Source of the DNA: Candidatus Niyogiibacteriota bacterium
GTDB lineage: Bacteria > Patescibacteriota > Minisyncoccia > 1-14-0-10-42-19
DNA length: 25,391 nt
Assembly: GCA_016204155.1 (NCBI GenBank)
Contig: JACQLG010000060.1
Span: forward strand, 1 to 25,391
Direction: 5' to 3'
The notes below the pieces were generated by a model. That model saw only the letters and a list, made by a program, of their open reading frames with translations, searched no databases and had not been told where the DNA came from. This document shows, piece by piece, positions 6,981 through 14,107 of this stretch. The first letter of the stretch is position 1; every line of letters begins with the position of its first letter. Position numbers and translations under genes: made by a program.

Positions 6981-8249
6981 ATGACAAATGTACGCTCTTT
7001 TTCTGCACGTACTAAAAAATGGGGAGTTCTTTTACTTTTTACCATCGCTGTATGCTGGTATTCTTTTTATACGGCATATGAAGGCCGAATACAGACATTT
7101 CCCTATCTGGCTTTTCACAACGAAATATTATTTATCCATCTTCAACTGGCATTGCTTTGTTTTTTCCAAAATGTATCATTTGTCTTTGTTTCCCGTTCCC
7201 GAAACAGAACGAACTCGTATTATCATTTCATTGCAGCAGTAGGAAGCAACGGTATTTGGTATCTTGTCTTTGCGCAATTAGTACCGGAGCATATGCCGCT
7301 TGAATTCCTCATTCCTTTTCTTGGGGGCACTACCCTCGGTTCATTATTTGCTGCACACGTAGCACGCTTCATCGAACAAATGCTCGGCATTACAGCCGAT
7401 AGTACCAAAAAAGAAAAAATAACGCAGCACATTAAACGATCGTCGTGGACACGCTGGCTAAAAAAGTATAGCCTCTTTATTCTTTTTGGTTGCATCGGCA
7501 TAGGAAGTATGATCGTCAACGCATCGTTCAGTGCTGCATTCTACGTTATGCTGCTTGGGTACATACAAAATATGGTATTTAGCATAGCAAGCAGAGCTGG
7601 AAACCGCGACGGAAGAATTTATCTTTTTTTCGCTACAATCGCAAGTAGACTTATCTTTTTTTCTATGCTTGCATACCTTTTCCAAAAAGATATGTCTCTC
7701 GTATTGATAATTCCATACATTATGGGTACTGTGTTCGGCAGTCTAACAGGATCGTATATCTCTATGCCAATTGAAAGATATTTCGGGCTTTCTCCTGACA
7801 GCCATGTTGCAGATAATGTGGTGAAAAATACGGGTGATGTATCGCATACATGGATATCAAGAAAATCTTCCCATATTTTTTACGCACTTCTTGGAATCCT
7901 TACTGCGCTATCGCTAAAAAATATCTTCACATCACCATTCGCATCCTCCCTTATTCTGATAACATGTTTTTGTTTTGCAGAATCTTTCTGCTACGCATTA
8001 ACAAGACGCGCAAGCAATAGAGACAGCATGAATTATCATCTCTTTTTCAGAATTCTGAATGGCATTGTATGGTTCTTGCTGTATAAACAATTAATCGTTC
8101 TTCTCACGTCGCTTCCGTTTTATGAAGTGGTGATGCCTGCGCTCTTAGGAAGCACCTATGCCGCATTCTTTGCGCAAACTTTAGGTGAAAAAATTGAGAA
8201 AAAAATTGGAGCTGTAATGGATGTACCGTTAAAACCGAAAACAGTGTAA
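6981..8249 (+). CDS. Polytopic membrane protein made of three repeated modules, function unknown
   Basis: 422 residues, mostly hydrophobic, about 12 membrane helices. Three modules of about 135 residues each have one helix, a helix ending in a conserved basic loop, and two further helices. The loop appears as SRSRNRTNSYYHF (71-83), SRAGNRDGRIYLF (204-216) and RRASNRDSMNYHL (342-354). After it comes a Gly-rich helix (FLGGTTLGSLFA, YIMGTVFGSLTG, ALLGSTYAAFFA) and an IEx-helix tail before a short soluble linker. The SR-x-x-NR signature in each loop could bind an anion or a lipid head group. GAGAGG lies about 8 nt before the ATG. Repeat A stands upstream and repeat B, with a terminator, follows. 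I do not recognise a transporter family. Confidence 0.75.
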   Translation: MTNVRSFSARTKKWGVLLLFTIAVCWYSFYTAYEGRIQTFPYLAFHNEILFIHLQLALLCFFQNVSFVFVSRSRNRTNSYYHFIAAVGSNGIWYLVFAQLVPEHMPLEFLIPFLGGTTLGSLFAAHVARFIEQMLGITADSTKKEKITQHIKRSSWTRWLKKYSLFILFGCIGIGSMIVNASFSAAFYVMLLGYIQNMVFSIASRAGNRDGRIYLFFATIASRLIFFSMLAYLFQKDMSLVLIIPYIMGTVFGSLTGSYISMPIERYFGLSPDSHVADNVVKNTGDVSHTWISRKSSHIFYALLGILTALSLKNIFTSPFASSLILITCFCFAESFCYALTRRASNRDSMNYHLFFRILNGIVWFLLYKQLIVLLTSLPFYEVVMPALLGSTYAAFFAQTLGEKIEKKIGAVMDVPLKPKTV

Positions 8250-8256
8250 GACGCGA

Positions 8257-8314
8257 AAAAACCGGGGATCAAATCCTCGGTCTTTATTTTTGTCCCGCTA
8301 TGCTGATTATGGAA
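8257..8314. repeat. Direct repeat B, copy 1 (terminator plus orphan aminotransferase tail)
   Basis: 58 bases identical to 9045-9102. In copy 2 the right half is the end of the aminotransferase gene (its last ten codons and stop, minus strand). Here that coding tip is an orphan with no gene attached, which shows that copy 1 is the derived one. It abuts repeat A copy 2 with a 2-base overlap at 8313-8314. Confidence 0.92.
8261..8291 (+). terminator. Terminator of the triplicated membrane protein gene
   Basis: ACCGGGGAT-CAA-ATCCTCGGT forms a 9-bp stem (one G-T pair) with a 3-nt loop, followed by CTTTATTTTT. Confidence 0.85.
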
Positions 8315-8400
8315 AGAGGAGATATATCCAAAATATTCATCAGACAACAAAAAGACATTTTTTTCAACTACACACGCAAGAGGAAAAGCGATAGCATATA
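8313..8400. repeat. Direct repeat A, copy 2 (upstream of the 200-residue gene)
   Basis: Matches 6843-6930 with five differences in 88 bases, all in the last 23. It ends 18 bases before the ATG of the next gene. The start of this copy is fused to the end of repeat B copy 1. Confidence 0.92.
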
Positions 8401-8418
8401 TACGAGGAGGTCAGATAT

Positions 8419-9021
8419 ATGGACCAAATGTACTTTGCTCATCCAGTAAACATTTATGGAGAGCCGATTGAACGCGCTTTTGAGATATTAATTGCAAACA
8501 CACTTTCCGATGGCGATATGAGTGTTATTGAGAATCCGAACCAACCCCATCATCAAGAAGCATATATGAAATACGCCGTCCGTAAACAAGAAAGCGACAA
8601 GTCACATGGTGGTATGAATTATTTTTTTGCTGAAGTTCTTCCAAAATGTGGCCGATGTGTTGCCCTTCCGTTCTTGGATGGCAGAATGGGGTTAGGTGTT
8701 GCGAACGAAACAAGATGGTACGTTGAACAGAACAGACCCAGCCACATCATTCGACTACGGCACGACGATGAAAAAGATAACCAGTTCTCTCTGCGCTATC
8801 AAGATTTTATTCAAAATCCAATGAACGGTCTTTTTATAGTAACGCCTATTACCGAGCAAGAAATTATTTCCATCATGGCTAACGATCCCGCATTAGTGGT
8901 ACCCCATGAGGAGACGCGCCTTCGTACTTGGATTGTCTACGGTCGCTCAAAAAGACCATATAGTATTGCGCACCTTGCTAGACTCCCTATCCCAGAAGCA
9001 TTTTACTCTCACGAGCGCTAG
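8419..9021 (+). CDS. Nucleoside 2-deoxyribosyltransferase-like protein (tentative)
   Basis: 200 residues, soluble. The N-terminus MYFAHPVNIYGEPIERAF (4-21) resembles the nucleotide-binding start of nucleoside 2-deoxyribosyltransferase-like proteins. ENPNQPHHQEAY (38-49) and MNYFFAEVLPKCGRCVALPF (66-85) follow, then DGRMGLGVANET (87-98), where E97 sits about where that fold has its catalytic Glu. The function is therefore inferred by fold resemblance only; a hydrolase or ADP-ribose-binding role is equally possible. GGAGGT lies about 8 nt before the ATG. The gene is enclosed by repeat A upstream and repeat B with a terminator downstream. Confidence 0.65.
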   Translation: MDQMYFAHPVNIYGEPIERAFEILIANTLSDGDMSVIENPNQPHHQEAYMKYAVRKQESDKSHGGMNYFFAEVLPKCGRCVALPFLDGRMGLGVANETRWYVEQNRPSHIIRLRHDDEKDNQFSLRYQDFIQNPMNGLFIVTPITEQEIISIMANDPALVVPHEETRLRTWIVYGRSKRPYSIAHLARLPIPEAFYSHER

Positions 9022-9044
9022 TGCAAAACATCAAAAAACAAATC

Positions 9045-9102
9045 AAAAACCGGGGATCAAATCCTCGGTCTTTATTTTTGTCCCGCTATGCTGATTATGG
9101 AA
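9045..9102. repeat. Direct repeat B, copy 2 (terminator plus native aminotransferase 3' end)
   Basis: Identical over 58 bases to 8257-8314. The left part is the hairpin shared by the converging genes; the right part is the native 3' end of the aminotransferase gene. Confidence 0.92.
9049..9079. terminator. Bidirectional terminator between the 200-residue gene and the aminotransferase
   Basis: Same ACCGGGGAT-CAA-ATCCTCGGT hairpin as at 8261, with CTTTATTTTT on the plus side. On the minus side the stem is followed by TTTTGATTTG, so it can also end the aminotransferase message, whose stop codon at 9072 is in the plus-side T tract. Confidence 0.85.
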
Positions 9103-9917
9103 GAACGAAAACATTTCATAATCTCTTTTGTATACGGACCTACATGCCCGTCTCCGATCATATTATCGTCAATCCTGCGTATAGGCAGAATCTCCTTGTT
9201 CGTCGAGGTAAAAAACGCCTCTGTGGCGCGCCGCATTTCCATTGTTGCTATGTCGCGCTCTTCTGTTTTTATGACGCGATGTTTCCGCGCAAGCTTCAAT
9301 ACAAAATTCCTTGTCATTCCTATAAGGATATCGTGCCGGGGGGTTGCAAGCTTGTCTCCTATCACAAAAAATACATTGCTTGTAGTGCCTTCAAGCACTT
9401 TTCCATTTGAGACATAGAGTATCTCCGGAATGCCTTCATACCGCTTTTGATTCCGGAGATGTGCCGCATGCGTATAATTATTTGATTTTGCTTGCGGCAA
9501 TTCGCGCTGGTATTCGTTCGTGACAGTCACAATTCCTCTTTCATACCATTCATCCGGAGGCAAAACGGCTTTTTCAGCAAGAATATAGAACATCGGCTTT
9601 GTAATATGGATACTGTCTTTCGAAGGTCCGCCCGTAAGAACGATCCGCAACTGGACTTCTTCAAATCCGCTCTTCTCTATTAATGCATGGATGGCGCGCG
9701 TGATTACCGTGCGCGAAAAAGGGACCTGAAGGTTTAGATATGCTGCCGAGCCAAAGAATCGTTCAAGGTGCTCGTCAAGCAAGAACGGCTTTTTTTCATA
9801 CGTTCGCAGAAAATCAAAAACGCCGTAGCCGCGCGTTATCCCTATATCGTTCAATGGCAGCCCCGCGTTTTGAAAAAGAATAATTTTCCCGTTAAAGAAA
9901 CAGTGTCTTCCTAGCAT
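9072..9917 (-). CDS. Class IV (branched-chain/D-amino-acid type) PLP aminotransferase
   Basis: 281 residues from the ATG at 9917. It is a fold-type IV PLP enzyme that swaps amino groups between an amino acid and a 2-oxo acid. CFFNGKI at the N-terminus and NDIGITRGYGVFDFLRTY (23-40) are typical. The PLP lysine is K144 in LPQAKSNNYT, and the loop NGKVLEGTTSNVFF (171-184) holds the PLP-contacting Glu (E176). It could be IlvE, D-amino acid transaminase or aminodeoxychorismate lyase; motifs alone do not decide. The frame is open to 9947, but a strong promoter (TTGAAC-18-TATAAT) lies between the two ATGs and makes 9917 the likely start. It overlaps the end of the sugar dehydrogenase gene by 26 bases. 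Its last ten codons are in repeat B. Confidence 0.87.
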   Translation of the reverse strand: MLGRHCFFNGKIILFQNAGLPLNDIGITRGYGVFDFLRTYEKKPFLLDEHLERFFGSAAYLNLQVPFSRTVITRAIHALIEKSGFEEVQLRIVLTGGPSKDSIHITKPMFYILAEKAVLPPDEWYERGIVTVTNEYQRELPQAKSNNYTHAAHLRNQKRYEGIPEILYVSNGKVLEGTTSNVFFVIGDKLATPRHDILIGMTRNFVLKLARKHRVIKTEERDIATMEMRRATEAFFTSTNKEILPIRRIDDNMIGDGHVGPYTKEIMKCFRSSIISIAGQK

Positions 9918-11142
9918 TGTAATTTTTATTATATCCTTTCGTGCCATCTCTGTTCAACTTATATATCACTCCCGCCTTATCGTCTGAAATATACAGCGTT
10001 CCGTCACGTTGTATAACTATATCAACCGGACGGCCAAGCGCTTCATATTCACCAGTCAGCCATCCGGTAACAAAATCTTCCATGCCTTCAACATTCCCAA
10101 ACGCATCAAGTTTGATGCGTACAAGCTTATACCCGGTAGGAATAGTCCTATTCCACGATCCATGATATGCAACGATGAGATCATACCAATATTCTTCGGG
10201 CCATGCGGTGCTCTCCGGAACAAATGCGACACCTAGCGGCGCGGAATGCGCCTGCAAATCAATATATGCAGGCAGAAAGTCAACACATGGAGTATTTTTG
10301 CTTGCCCCGTTATCACGAAGTGATTTTACTGGATTAAAATCAGTATCATGGATATTTTGCCCGTAACAGAAAGGCCATCCGTAATTGCCTCCTTCAACGA
10401 CGATATTAATTTCGTCAGGCGGCCTATCATCTCCCAAGAGGTCCCGGCCCATTTCAGTCGCCCACATGCGCCCGTCAACCTCGCTCCATGTAAAAAAGAC
10501 GGCATTGCGCAGGCCGCGCGCAAATTCACGAAAATCGCTTCCGTCTTTATTCATAGAATAGATCGCCGCCCTTCGTTCATCACTCTCAATGCATGCGTTA
10601 CAAGAGGAACCGATTGAAACATATAAGCGTCCATCAGGGCCAAAACCAAGCGTGCGCGTATCATGCTCGCCTCCAGCCGGAAGATCTGCAATCTTTTCGG
10701 GCTCGCTGTCAGAATAAATGCCTACGCGCGATATCTTATCTTCTTCCGCAAAATAAAGCATGAACGGATTTTGCGGATCAAATACAAGGCCGTGAGGATT
10801 GCGCAAATTACGCAAAACGGCATGCGTCCCTACAGCCTCGCCGTCTTGCACTTCAACAAGAGAAATAATTCCTTCTTTTGTCTGTGATATCCACATATTC
10901 CCGAATCCGTCAAACTTCATAACGCGCGCTCCGGGAATATCTTTCGCAAAGATGGAAATAGAAAAATCTTCGGGCAGCGTTAAAACCGCATTCCCGACTT
11001 CAATATCATTGACGACATTGCCTGCGGGCGGCTTAATTGCGGGCCAGGAACCGCGTAAATTTTTCCAATAAAAAACAGCGGCAAACGCTATACCGCTCAT
11101 GATAATTCCTATGGCTATAAACCATATGACAATCTTTTTCAT
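9892..11142 (-). CDS. Membrane-anchored soluble-type glucose/sorbosone dehydrogenase (PQQ-type beta-propeller)
   Basis: 416 residues. One N-terminal anchor (about 4-24) precedes a six-bladed propeller domain of the GSDH/L-sorbosone dehydrogenase kind. Landmarks are LRNPHGLVFDP, whose H117 fits the catalytic His of the family, GGEHDTRTLGFGPDGRLYVSIGS, ARGLRNAVFFTW, DEINIVVEGGNYGWP and YHGSWNRT. It would oxidise sugars or aldehydes outside the membrane with PQQ. No PQQ synthesis gene is in view, so the cofactor may be scavenged or the protein may do something else. ATG at 11142 (MKKIV) is 5 nt past the DUF5652 stop; a TTG at 11151 is a possible earlier start. No ribosome site is clear, so translation is probably coupled. 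Confidence 0.85.
   Translation of the reverse strand: MKKIVIWFIAIGIIMSGIAFAAVFYWKNLRGSWPAIKPPAGNVVNDIEVGNAVLTLPEDFSISIFAKDIPGARVMKFDGFGNMWISQTKEGIISLVEVQDGEAVGTHAVLRNLRNPHGLVFDPQNPFMLYFAEEDKISRVGIYSDSEPEKIADLPAGGEHDTRTLGFGPDGRLYVSIGSSCNACIESDERRAAIYSMNKDGSDFREFARGLRNAVFFTWSEVDGRMWATEMGRDLLGDDRPPDEINIVVEGGNYGWPFCYGQNIHDTDFNPVKSLRDNGASKNTPCVDFLPAYIDLQAHSAPLGVAFVPESTAWPEEYWYDLIVAYHGSWNRTIPTGYKLVRIKLDAFGNVEGMEDFVTGWLTGEYEALGRPVDIVIQRDGTLYISDDKAGVIYKLNRDGTKGYNKNYNARKTLFL
9928..9957 (-). promoter_or_regulatory. Promoter of the aminotransferase, inside the preceding gene
   Basis: TTGAAC (9952-9957), 18-nt spacer, TATAAT (9928-9933), then 10 nt to the ATG at 9917. It lies within the last codons of the sugar dehydrogenase gene, so the aminotransferase can be transcribed separately with a leader of about 4 nt. 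Confidence 0.65.
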
Positions 11143-11147
11143 GGGAA

Positions 11148-11390
11148 TCAAATCGGAGTAGGAGCAGACGGAGAATCTTCAGAAACGCCGGAATCTTTTT
11201 TCTTTCGTGTAGCGATCAAATAGATTATTTCGGGGATTGCAAGCAGATTGATAACCAAAAAGACAACAAACCACCACTTGTCATTCCGTTTTGCTGCGCG
11301 CCAAAGCGCACATCCTTTCCATGGAACAGTCCACAACACAACAAGTAATATAAAAAGAGAAAAATAACCGCTTTGATCTATACCCGTCAT
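11148..11390 (-). CDS. DUF5652-like small membrane protein
   Basis: 80 residues with two membrane helices (about 10-24 and 39-60). LVVLWTVPWKGCALWRAAKRNDKWWF (16-41) matches the DUF5652 pattern of small proteins common in candidate phyla radiation genomes. The tail is charged and Ser/Pro-rich. TGATATGCT, an extended -10, ends 6 nt before the ATG, with no ribosome site, so the mRNA may be leaderless. It probably forms an operon with the sugar dehydrogenase 5 nt downstream. Function is unknown. Confidence 0.8.
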   Translation of the reverse strand: MTGIDQSGYFSLFILLVVLWTVPWKGCALWRAAKRNDKWWFVVFLVINLLAIPEIIYLIATRKKKDSGVSEDSPSAPTPI

Positions 11391-11396
11391 ATCTTT

Positions 11397-11405
11397 AGCA
11401 TATCA
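11397..11405 (-). promoter_or_regulatory. Extended -10 of the DUF5652 gene, 6 nt from ATG
   Basis: TG-A-TATGCT, then AAAGAT, then ATG. It is the same AAAGAT-ATG arrangement as the 36-residue peptide gene at 14043. The -35 region is poor. Confidence 0.45.
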
Positions 11406-11412
11406 CATTCTG

Positions 11413-11901
11413 TTATTCCGGCTGTGGAAATGTCTCAAACGTCGTCATAACCGTATTCCCGAATGAATCTTCTAAAGGAGTATCGTTTCTAAAATCAAAC
11501 TGCCGGTCGCCATCATCAGTATGCACAATAGCGTAATACAGCGCGCCGGGAGATGTCCCGCGCAACAGATCAATCGCGCCTGCGGTTTTTCCTCCGGGGA
11601 AATAACGCGCCCCCAAGATATTGCCGGGACTGCCTCCGCGGTCTTCATGGACCGCAATCCACGCGGATCTCGCGAGCGTCGCCAATGAAACAAACACGGA
11701 ATCCCCCGCCTCCTGATCGCCGACACTGATAGAATTATTGTACGGCACATACTTCTCTTCCTGCCCAATTTTTCCGCCCGCCGTATCATCTCTTGGCTGT
11801 CCGTTATCAAACACAAAACGCGATACCCCCATGCCAAAGACAAAGCCGAAAAAAAAGATGATAATAAAAAATACGATTGAATGTTTCTTTTGAGTATCCA
11901 T
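11413..11901 (-). CDS. Anchored DUF7282-like extracytoplasmic protein
   Basis: 162 residues. An N-terminal anchor (about 8-28) is followed by a low-complexity linker and a beta-rich domain. SVFVSLATLARSAWIAVHED, GGSPGNILGARYFPGGK, YYAIVHTDDGDRQFDF and DTPLEDSFGNTV follow the pattern of DUF7282 domains of exported bacterial and archaeal proteins. It is thought to be a binding or structural domain; no enzyme motif is seen. The frame opens at 11964, but that part overlaps the terminator of pepF; ATG at 11901 puts the anchor at the N-terminus. TATTAT ends 8 nt upstream. It is followed after 22 bp by the DUF5652 gene. Confidence 0.75.
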   Translation of the reverse strand: MDTQKKHSIVFFIIIFFFGFVFGMGVSRFVFDNGQPRDDTAGGKIGQEEKYVPYNNSISVGDQEAGDSVFVSLATLARSAWIAVHEDRGGSPGNILGARYFPGGKTAGAIDLLRGTSPGALYYAIVHTDDGDRQFDFRNDTPLEDSFGNTVMTTFETFPQPE

Positions 11902-11928
11902 TGCATCATATAATAACGCGCCCTCGTC

Positions 11929-11966
11929 AAAAAGAAAAGGTGTCCCGCCGAATTGACAGAACACCT
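11929..11966 (-). terminator. Terminator of pepF
   Basis: On the minus strand AGGTGTTC and GGACACCT pair (8 bp, one G-T) around a 13-nt loop, followed by TTTTCTTTTTG. It starts 6 nt past the pepF stop. Confidence 0.75.
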
Positions 11967-11972
11967 GAAGTG

Positions 11973-13805
11973 TTATTTTTTACTTGCCTCGAGCTTTGTC
12001 GAGAGGTTTATTCCATCCCACAGCTCTTCCGCTTCACGCACCATATCCCGTATGATATCAATGCCTCCCTGCCAAAAGCGAGGATCAGTTATATCAAAGC
12101 CAACCTTTGATATAAGATTGTTAGGACTGTCGCTCCCGCCGGCAGCCAATAAATCCAGATAACGGGACACAAACCCTGCGCCCTCATTAAGATATTTATG
12201 GTATAAAGCCAATACGAGCAATTCGCCGAAGGAATAGGCGTAACAATAAAAAAATGGAGAATGAAGAAAGTGAGGAATATATATCCACCATAAGCCGTAT
12301 TCGTCAGTCATTTCCACCGAATCGCCAAACATCGCCTTATTCGCTTCAAGCCACATATGATTTATCTGCTTGATTTCGAGTTCGCCTTCTTTTCTTCTTG
12401 CATGATGAAGATTCTCTTCAAAACGAGTCATCGCCCCTTGCCTAAAAACTGTTGCGAAAATGTCTTCAATCTTGCTTGCAAGCAGCGCGAAGCGCAGATA
12501 AGGGTCTTTTTCTTTTGCTTTCAAATCATGGAATACGAGCATCTCTGAAAATACGCTTGCGGTTTCCGAGATTGTAAGCGGCGGATTTGCTTGAAAGTGC
12601 CCTTGCTTGCGCGAAAGATACTGATGAATTCCGTGCCCTAATTCATGCGCAAGCACCATTACATCCGAAAGATTGCCTCCATAATTTATCAAAATATACG
12701 GATGAACGCTCGGAACAGTGCTGTGGCTAAACGCGCCACCTTGTTTCCCTTCTCGTATGCCTACGTCAATCCAGTTGTTATCAAAAAATAACCCAGCAAT
12801 TTCTGCCATTCGCGCCGAAAATTTCCCATATGCGCCAAGTATAATGTCTTTCGCGCCTTCGTAGGAAATGCGCTTCGTATCCTCCGCAAAAGGAGCATAT
12901 CGGTCATAATCACGAAGTTTCCGGAGACCTAAGAAATCCTTTTTAAGCGCATAATATGAATGCACAATATCGTAATTATCTTCTAACGTCGCAAGCAATA
13001 CATCAACGGTTGCTTTGTCTATTTGATTATCAAGATGCCGAGAAGCCGTAGGATGATCAAAAGAACGCAGACGATCGGTCATAGCATGATCCTGGAGAAG
13101 AACATTAAAGATATACTTCAACACATGCGAATTCTCCTTCAGTCCTTTTGTAATCCCCCGCCAAGCCGCTTTGCGCTTTTTCCTATCAGCGTCGTACAAA
13201 AACGCGAAGGCTTCTGCTTCATTCATCTTTTTTGTCTTGCCGTCAATACGGATAGAAAATACAATATTATTCATCACCTCGCCAAAAAGGCGCGAAAACG
13301 CCTTTGAGCCAGTATTTTCCGTCTCACGAAGAATCTTTTCTTCAGGCTCGCTTAACGTGTGCGGCTTGTATTTCCTTCTTTGGGCAAGCGTATGGCGGTA
13401 TGCGGATAACGCCTCCTCGTCCAGCAGCCGTTTGGCAATTTCATCAGACAAAGAAACCCATTCAAGGTCAAAAAAAATAAGATGCTTTCTTATTTCAGTC
13501 GTATTCTCTCGTATCTTCTGGAGAAAGGCGCCGTTTTTAGGATTTTTTGTGTCTGCCGCAAAAACAAGATCCGCATACGCGCGTAGTTTCGCAACTGCTT
13601 CTTCTATCGCTTCGCGCCTGCGCATGGCTTCCTGGATAAAAGGCGACGCAACATCTTCAGCATGTATCCTGCCCTTATAACTTATCTCAAAATGCTTTGC
13701 AGCACCAAGCGCTGCTGCTACATCCATTGCAATCTGTGGATCATGTATGCTTTGATAGAGATCTGAAAGATTCCAACGAGGAGATTGTTCTTGTGCTGTA
13801 TTCAT
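11973..13805 (-). CDS. pepF: Oligoendopeptidase F (M3 family zinc peptidase)
   Basis: 610 residues, the usual length. It is a cytoplasmic zinc metallopeptidase that degrades oligopeptides. The zinc site HELGH is at 387-391 (H387, H391, catalytic E388), inside VLAHELGHGIHQ, and the third ligand Glu is likely in the SETASVFSEM segment after it. The N-terminal PepF/M3 helical domain with WNLSDLY at 11-17 is intact. AGGAGG stands just upstream of the ATG. It has its own extended -10 promoter and its own terminator, so it is a single-gene unit. It probably recycles imported or damaged peptides. Confidence 0.95.
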   Translation of the reverse strand: MNTAQEQSPRWNLSDLYQSIHDPQIAMDVAAALGAAKHFEISYKGRIHAEDVASPFIQEAMRRREAIEEAVAKLRAYADLVFAADTKNPKNGAFLQKIRENTTEIRKHLIFFDLEWVSLSDEIAKRLLDEEALSAYRHTLAQRRKYKPHTLSEPEEKILRETENTGSKAFSRLFGEVMNNIVFSIRIDGKTKKMNEAEAFAFLYDADRKKRKAAWRGITKGLKENSHVLKYIFNVLLQDHAMTDRLRSFDHPTASRHLDNQIDKATVDVLLATLEDNYDIVHSYYALKKDFLGLRKLRDYDRYAPFAEDTKRISYEGAKDIILGAYGKFSARMAEIAGLFFDNNWIDVGIREGKQGGAFSHSTVPSVHPYILINYGGNLSDVMVLAHELGHGIHQYLSRKQGHFQANPPLTISETASVFSEMLVFHDLKAKEKDPYLRFALLASKIEDIFATVFRQGAMTRFEENLHHARRKEGELEIKQINHMWLEANKAMFGDSVEMTDEYGLWWIYIPHFLHSPFFYCYAYSFGELLVLALYHKYLNEGAGFVSRYLDLLAAGGSDSPNNLISKVGFDITDPRFWQGGIDIIRDMVREAEELWDGINLSTKLEASKK

Positions 13806-13842
13806 ACTTTCCTCCTTCTAACTCACAAATAACATTTCTCAC

Positions 13843-13870
13843 ATAGTATCATAAAAACTCTTTAGCGCAA
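13843..13870 (-). promoter_or_regulatory. Promoter of pepF
   Basis: TTGCGC (13865-13870), 16-nt spacer, extended -10 TG-A-TACTAT (the hexamer at 13843-13848). The start would be near 13836, giving a leader of about 30 nt with an AGGAGG site. Confidence 0.5.
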
Positions 13871-13932
13871 AATCAACCTACGGGCAACGGCCGCGGCTCT
13901 TTAACTGGTAGCAAATACGCATTATCCATTGG

Positions 13933-14043
13933 CTATATTTTTTTTGACAATGCGCCGTCTTTCTTCCCTCCCTTGCTGAAAACGACCCAGGACAGAAAAC
14001 CCCCTAAAATAAACGCGACAATGCCGGTAATAAATAAGAACAT
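13933..14043 (-). CDS. 36-residue single-pass membrane peptide
   Basis: An unbroken frame of 36 residues: a hydrophobic helix (2-22, MFLFITGIVAFILGG...) followed by a short basic tail (KGGKK). It lies alone between the thiolase terminator and the pepF promoter. TATACT ends 6 nt before the ATG, the spacing seen at six other genes of this window, which supports it as a real transcript start. There is no Shine-Dalgarno site. The function is unknown; it could be a small membrane regulator. Evidence is composition and context only. Confidence 0.5.
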   Translation of the reverse strand: MFLFITGIVAFILGGFLSWVVFSKGGKKDGALSKKI

Positions 14044-14049
14044 ATCTTT

Positions 14050-14055
14050 AGTATA
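14050..14055 (-). promoter_or_regulatory. -10 of the 36-residue peptide gene, 6 nt from ATG
   Basis: TATACT, then AAAGAT, then ATG. The -35 region is T-rich (TTTTTG) and overlaps the T tract of the thiolase terminator. Confidence 0.35.
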
Positions 14056-14071
14056 AACTATAGAAGAAAAA

Positions 14072-14099
14072 CAAAAAGGCCTTGTATAAAAACAAGGCT
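14072..14099 (-). terminator. Terminator of the thiolase gene
   Basis: On the minus strand GCCTTGT-TTTTAT-ACAAGGC (7-bp stem, 14079-14098) followed by CTTTTTGTTTTTC. It lies 10 nt past the thiolase stop. Confidence 0.85.
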
Positions 14100-14107
14100 C
14101 CTAATAA

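Noticed and set aside
6793..6981. Plus-strand frame of 62 codons across repeat A copy 1
   Set aside because: It does not persist in repeat A copy 2 with a start, is rich in Lys/Arg/His as expected of AT-rich noncoding DNA, and has no ribosome site.
9918..9947. Upstream ATG of the aminotransferase at 9947
   Set aside because: The strong promoter between the two starts and the usual family N-terminus favour 9917.
13873..13929. An 18-codon minus-strand frame after the 36-residue peptide
   Set aside because: Too short, no own start signal, and it lies where the pepF promoter begins.
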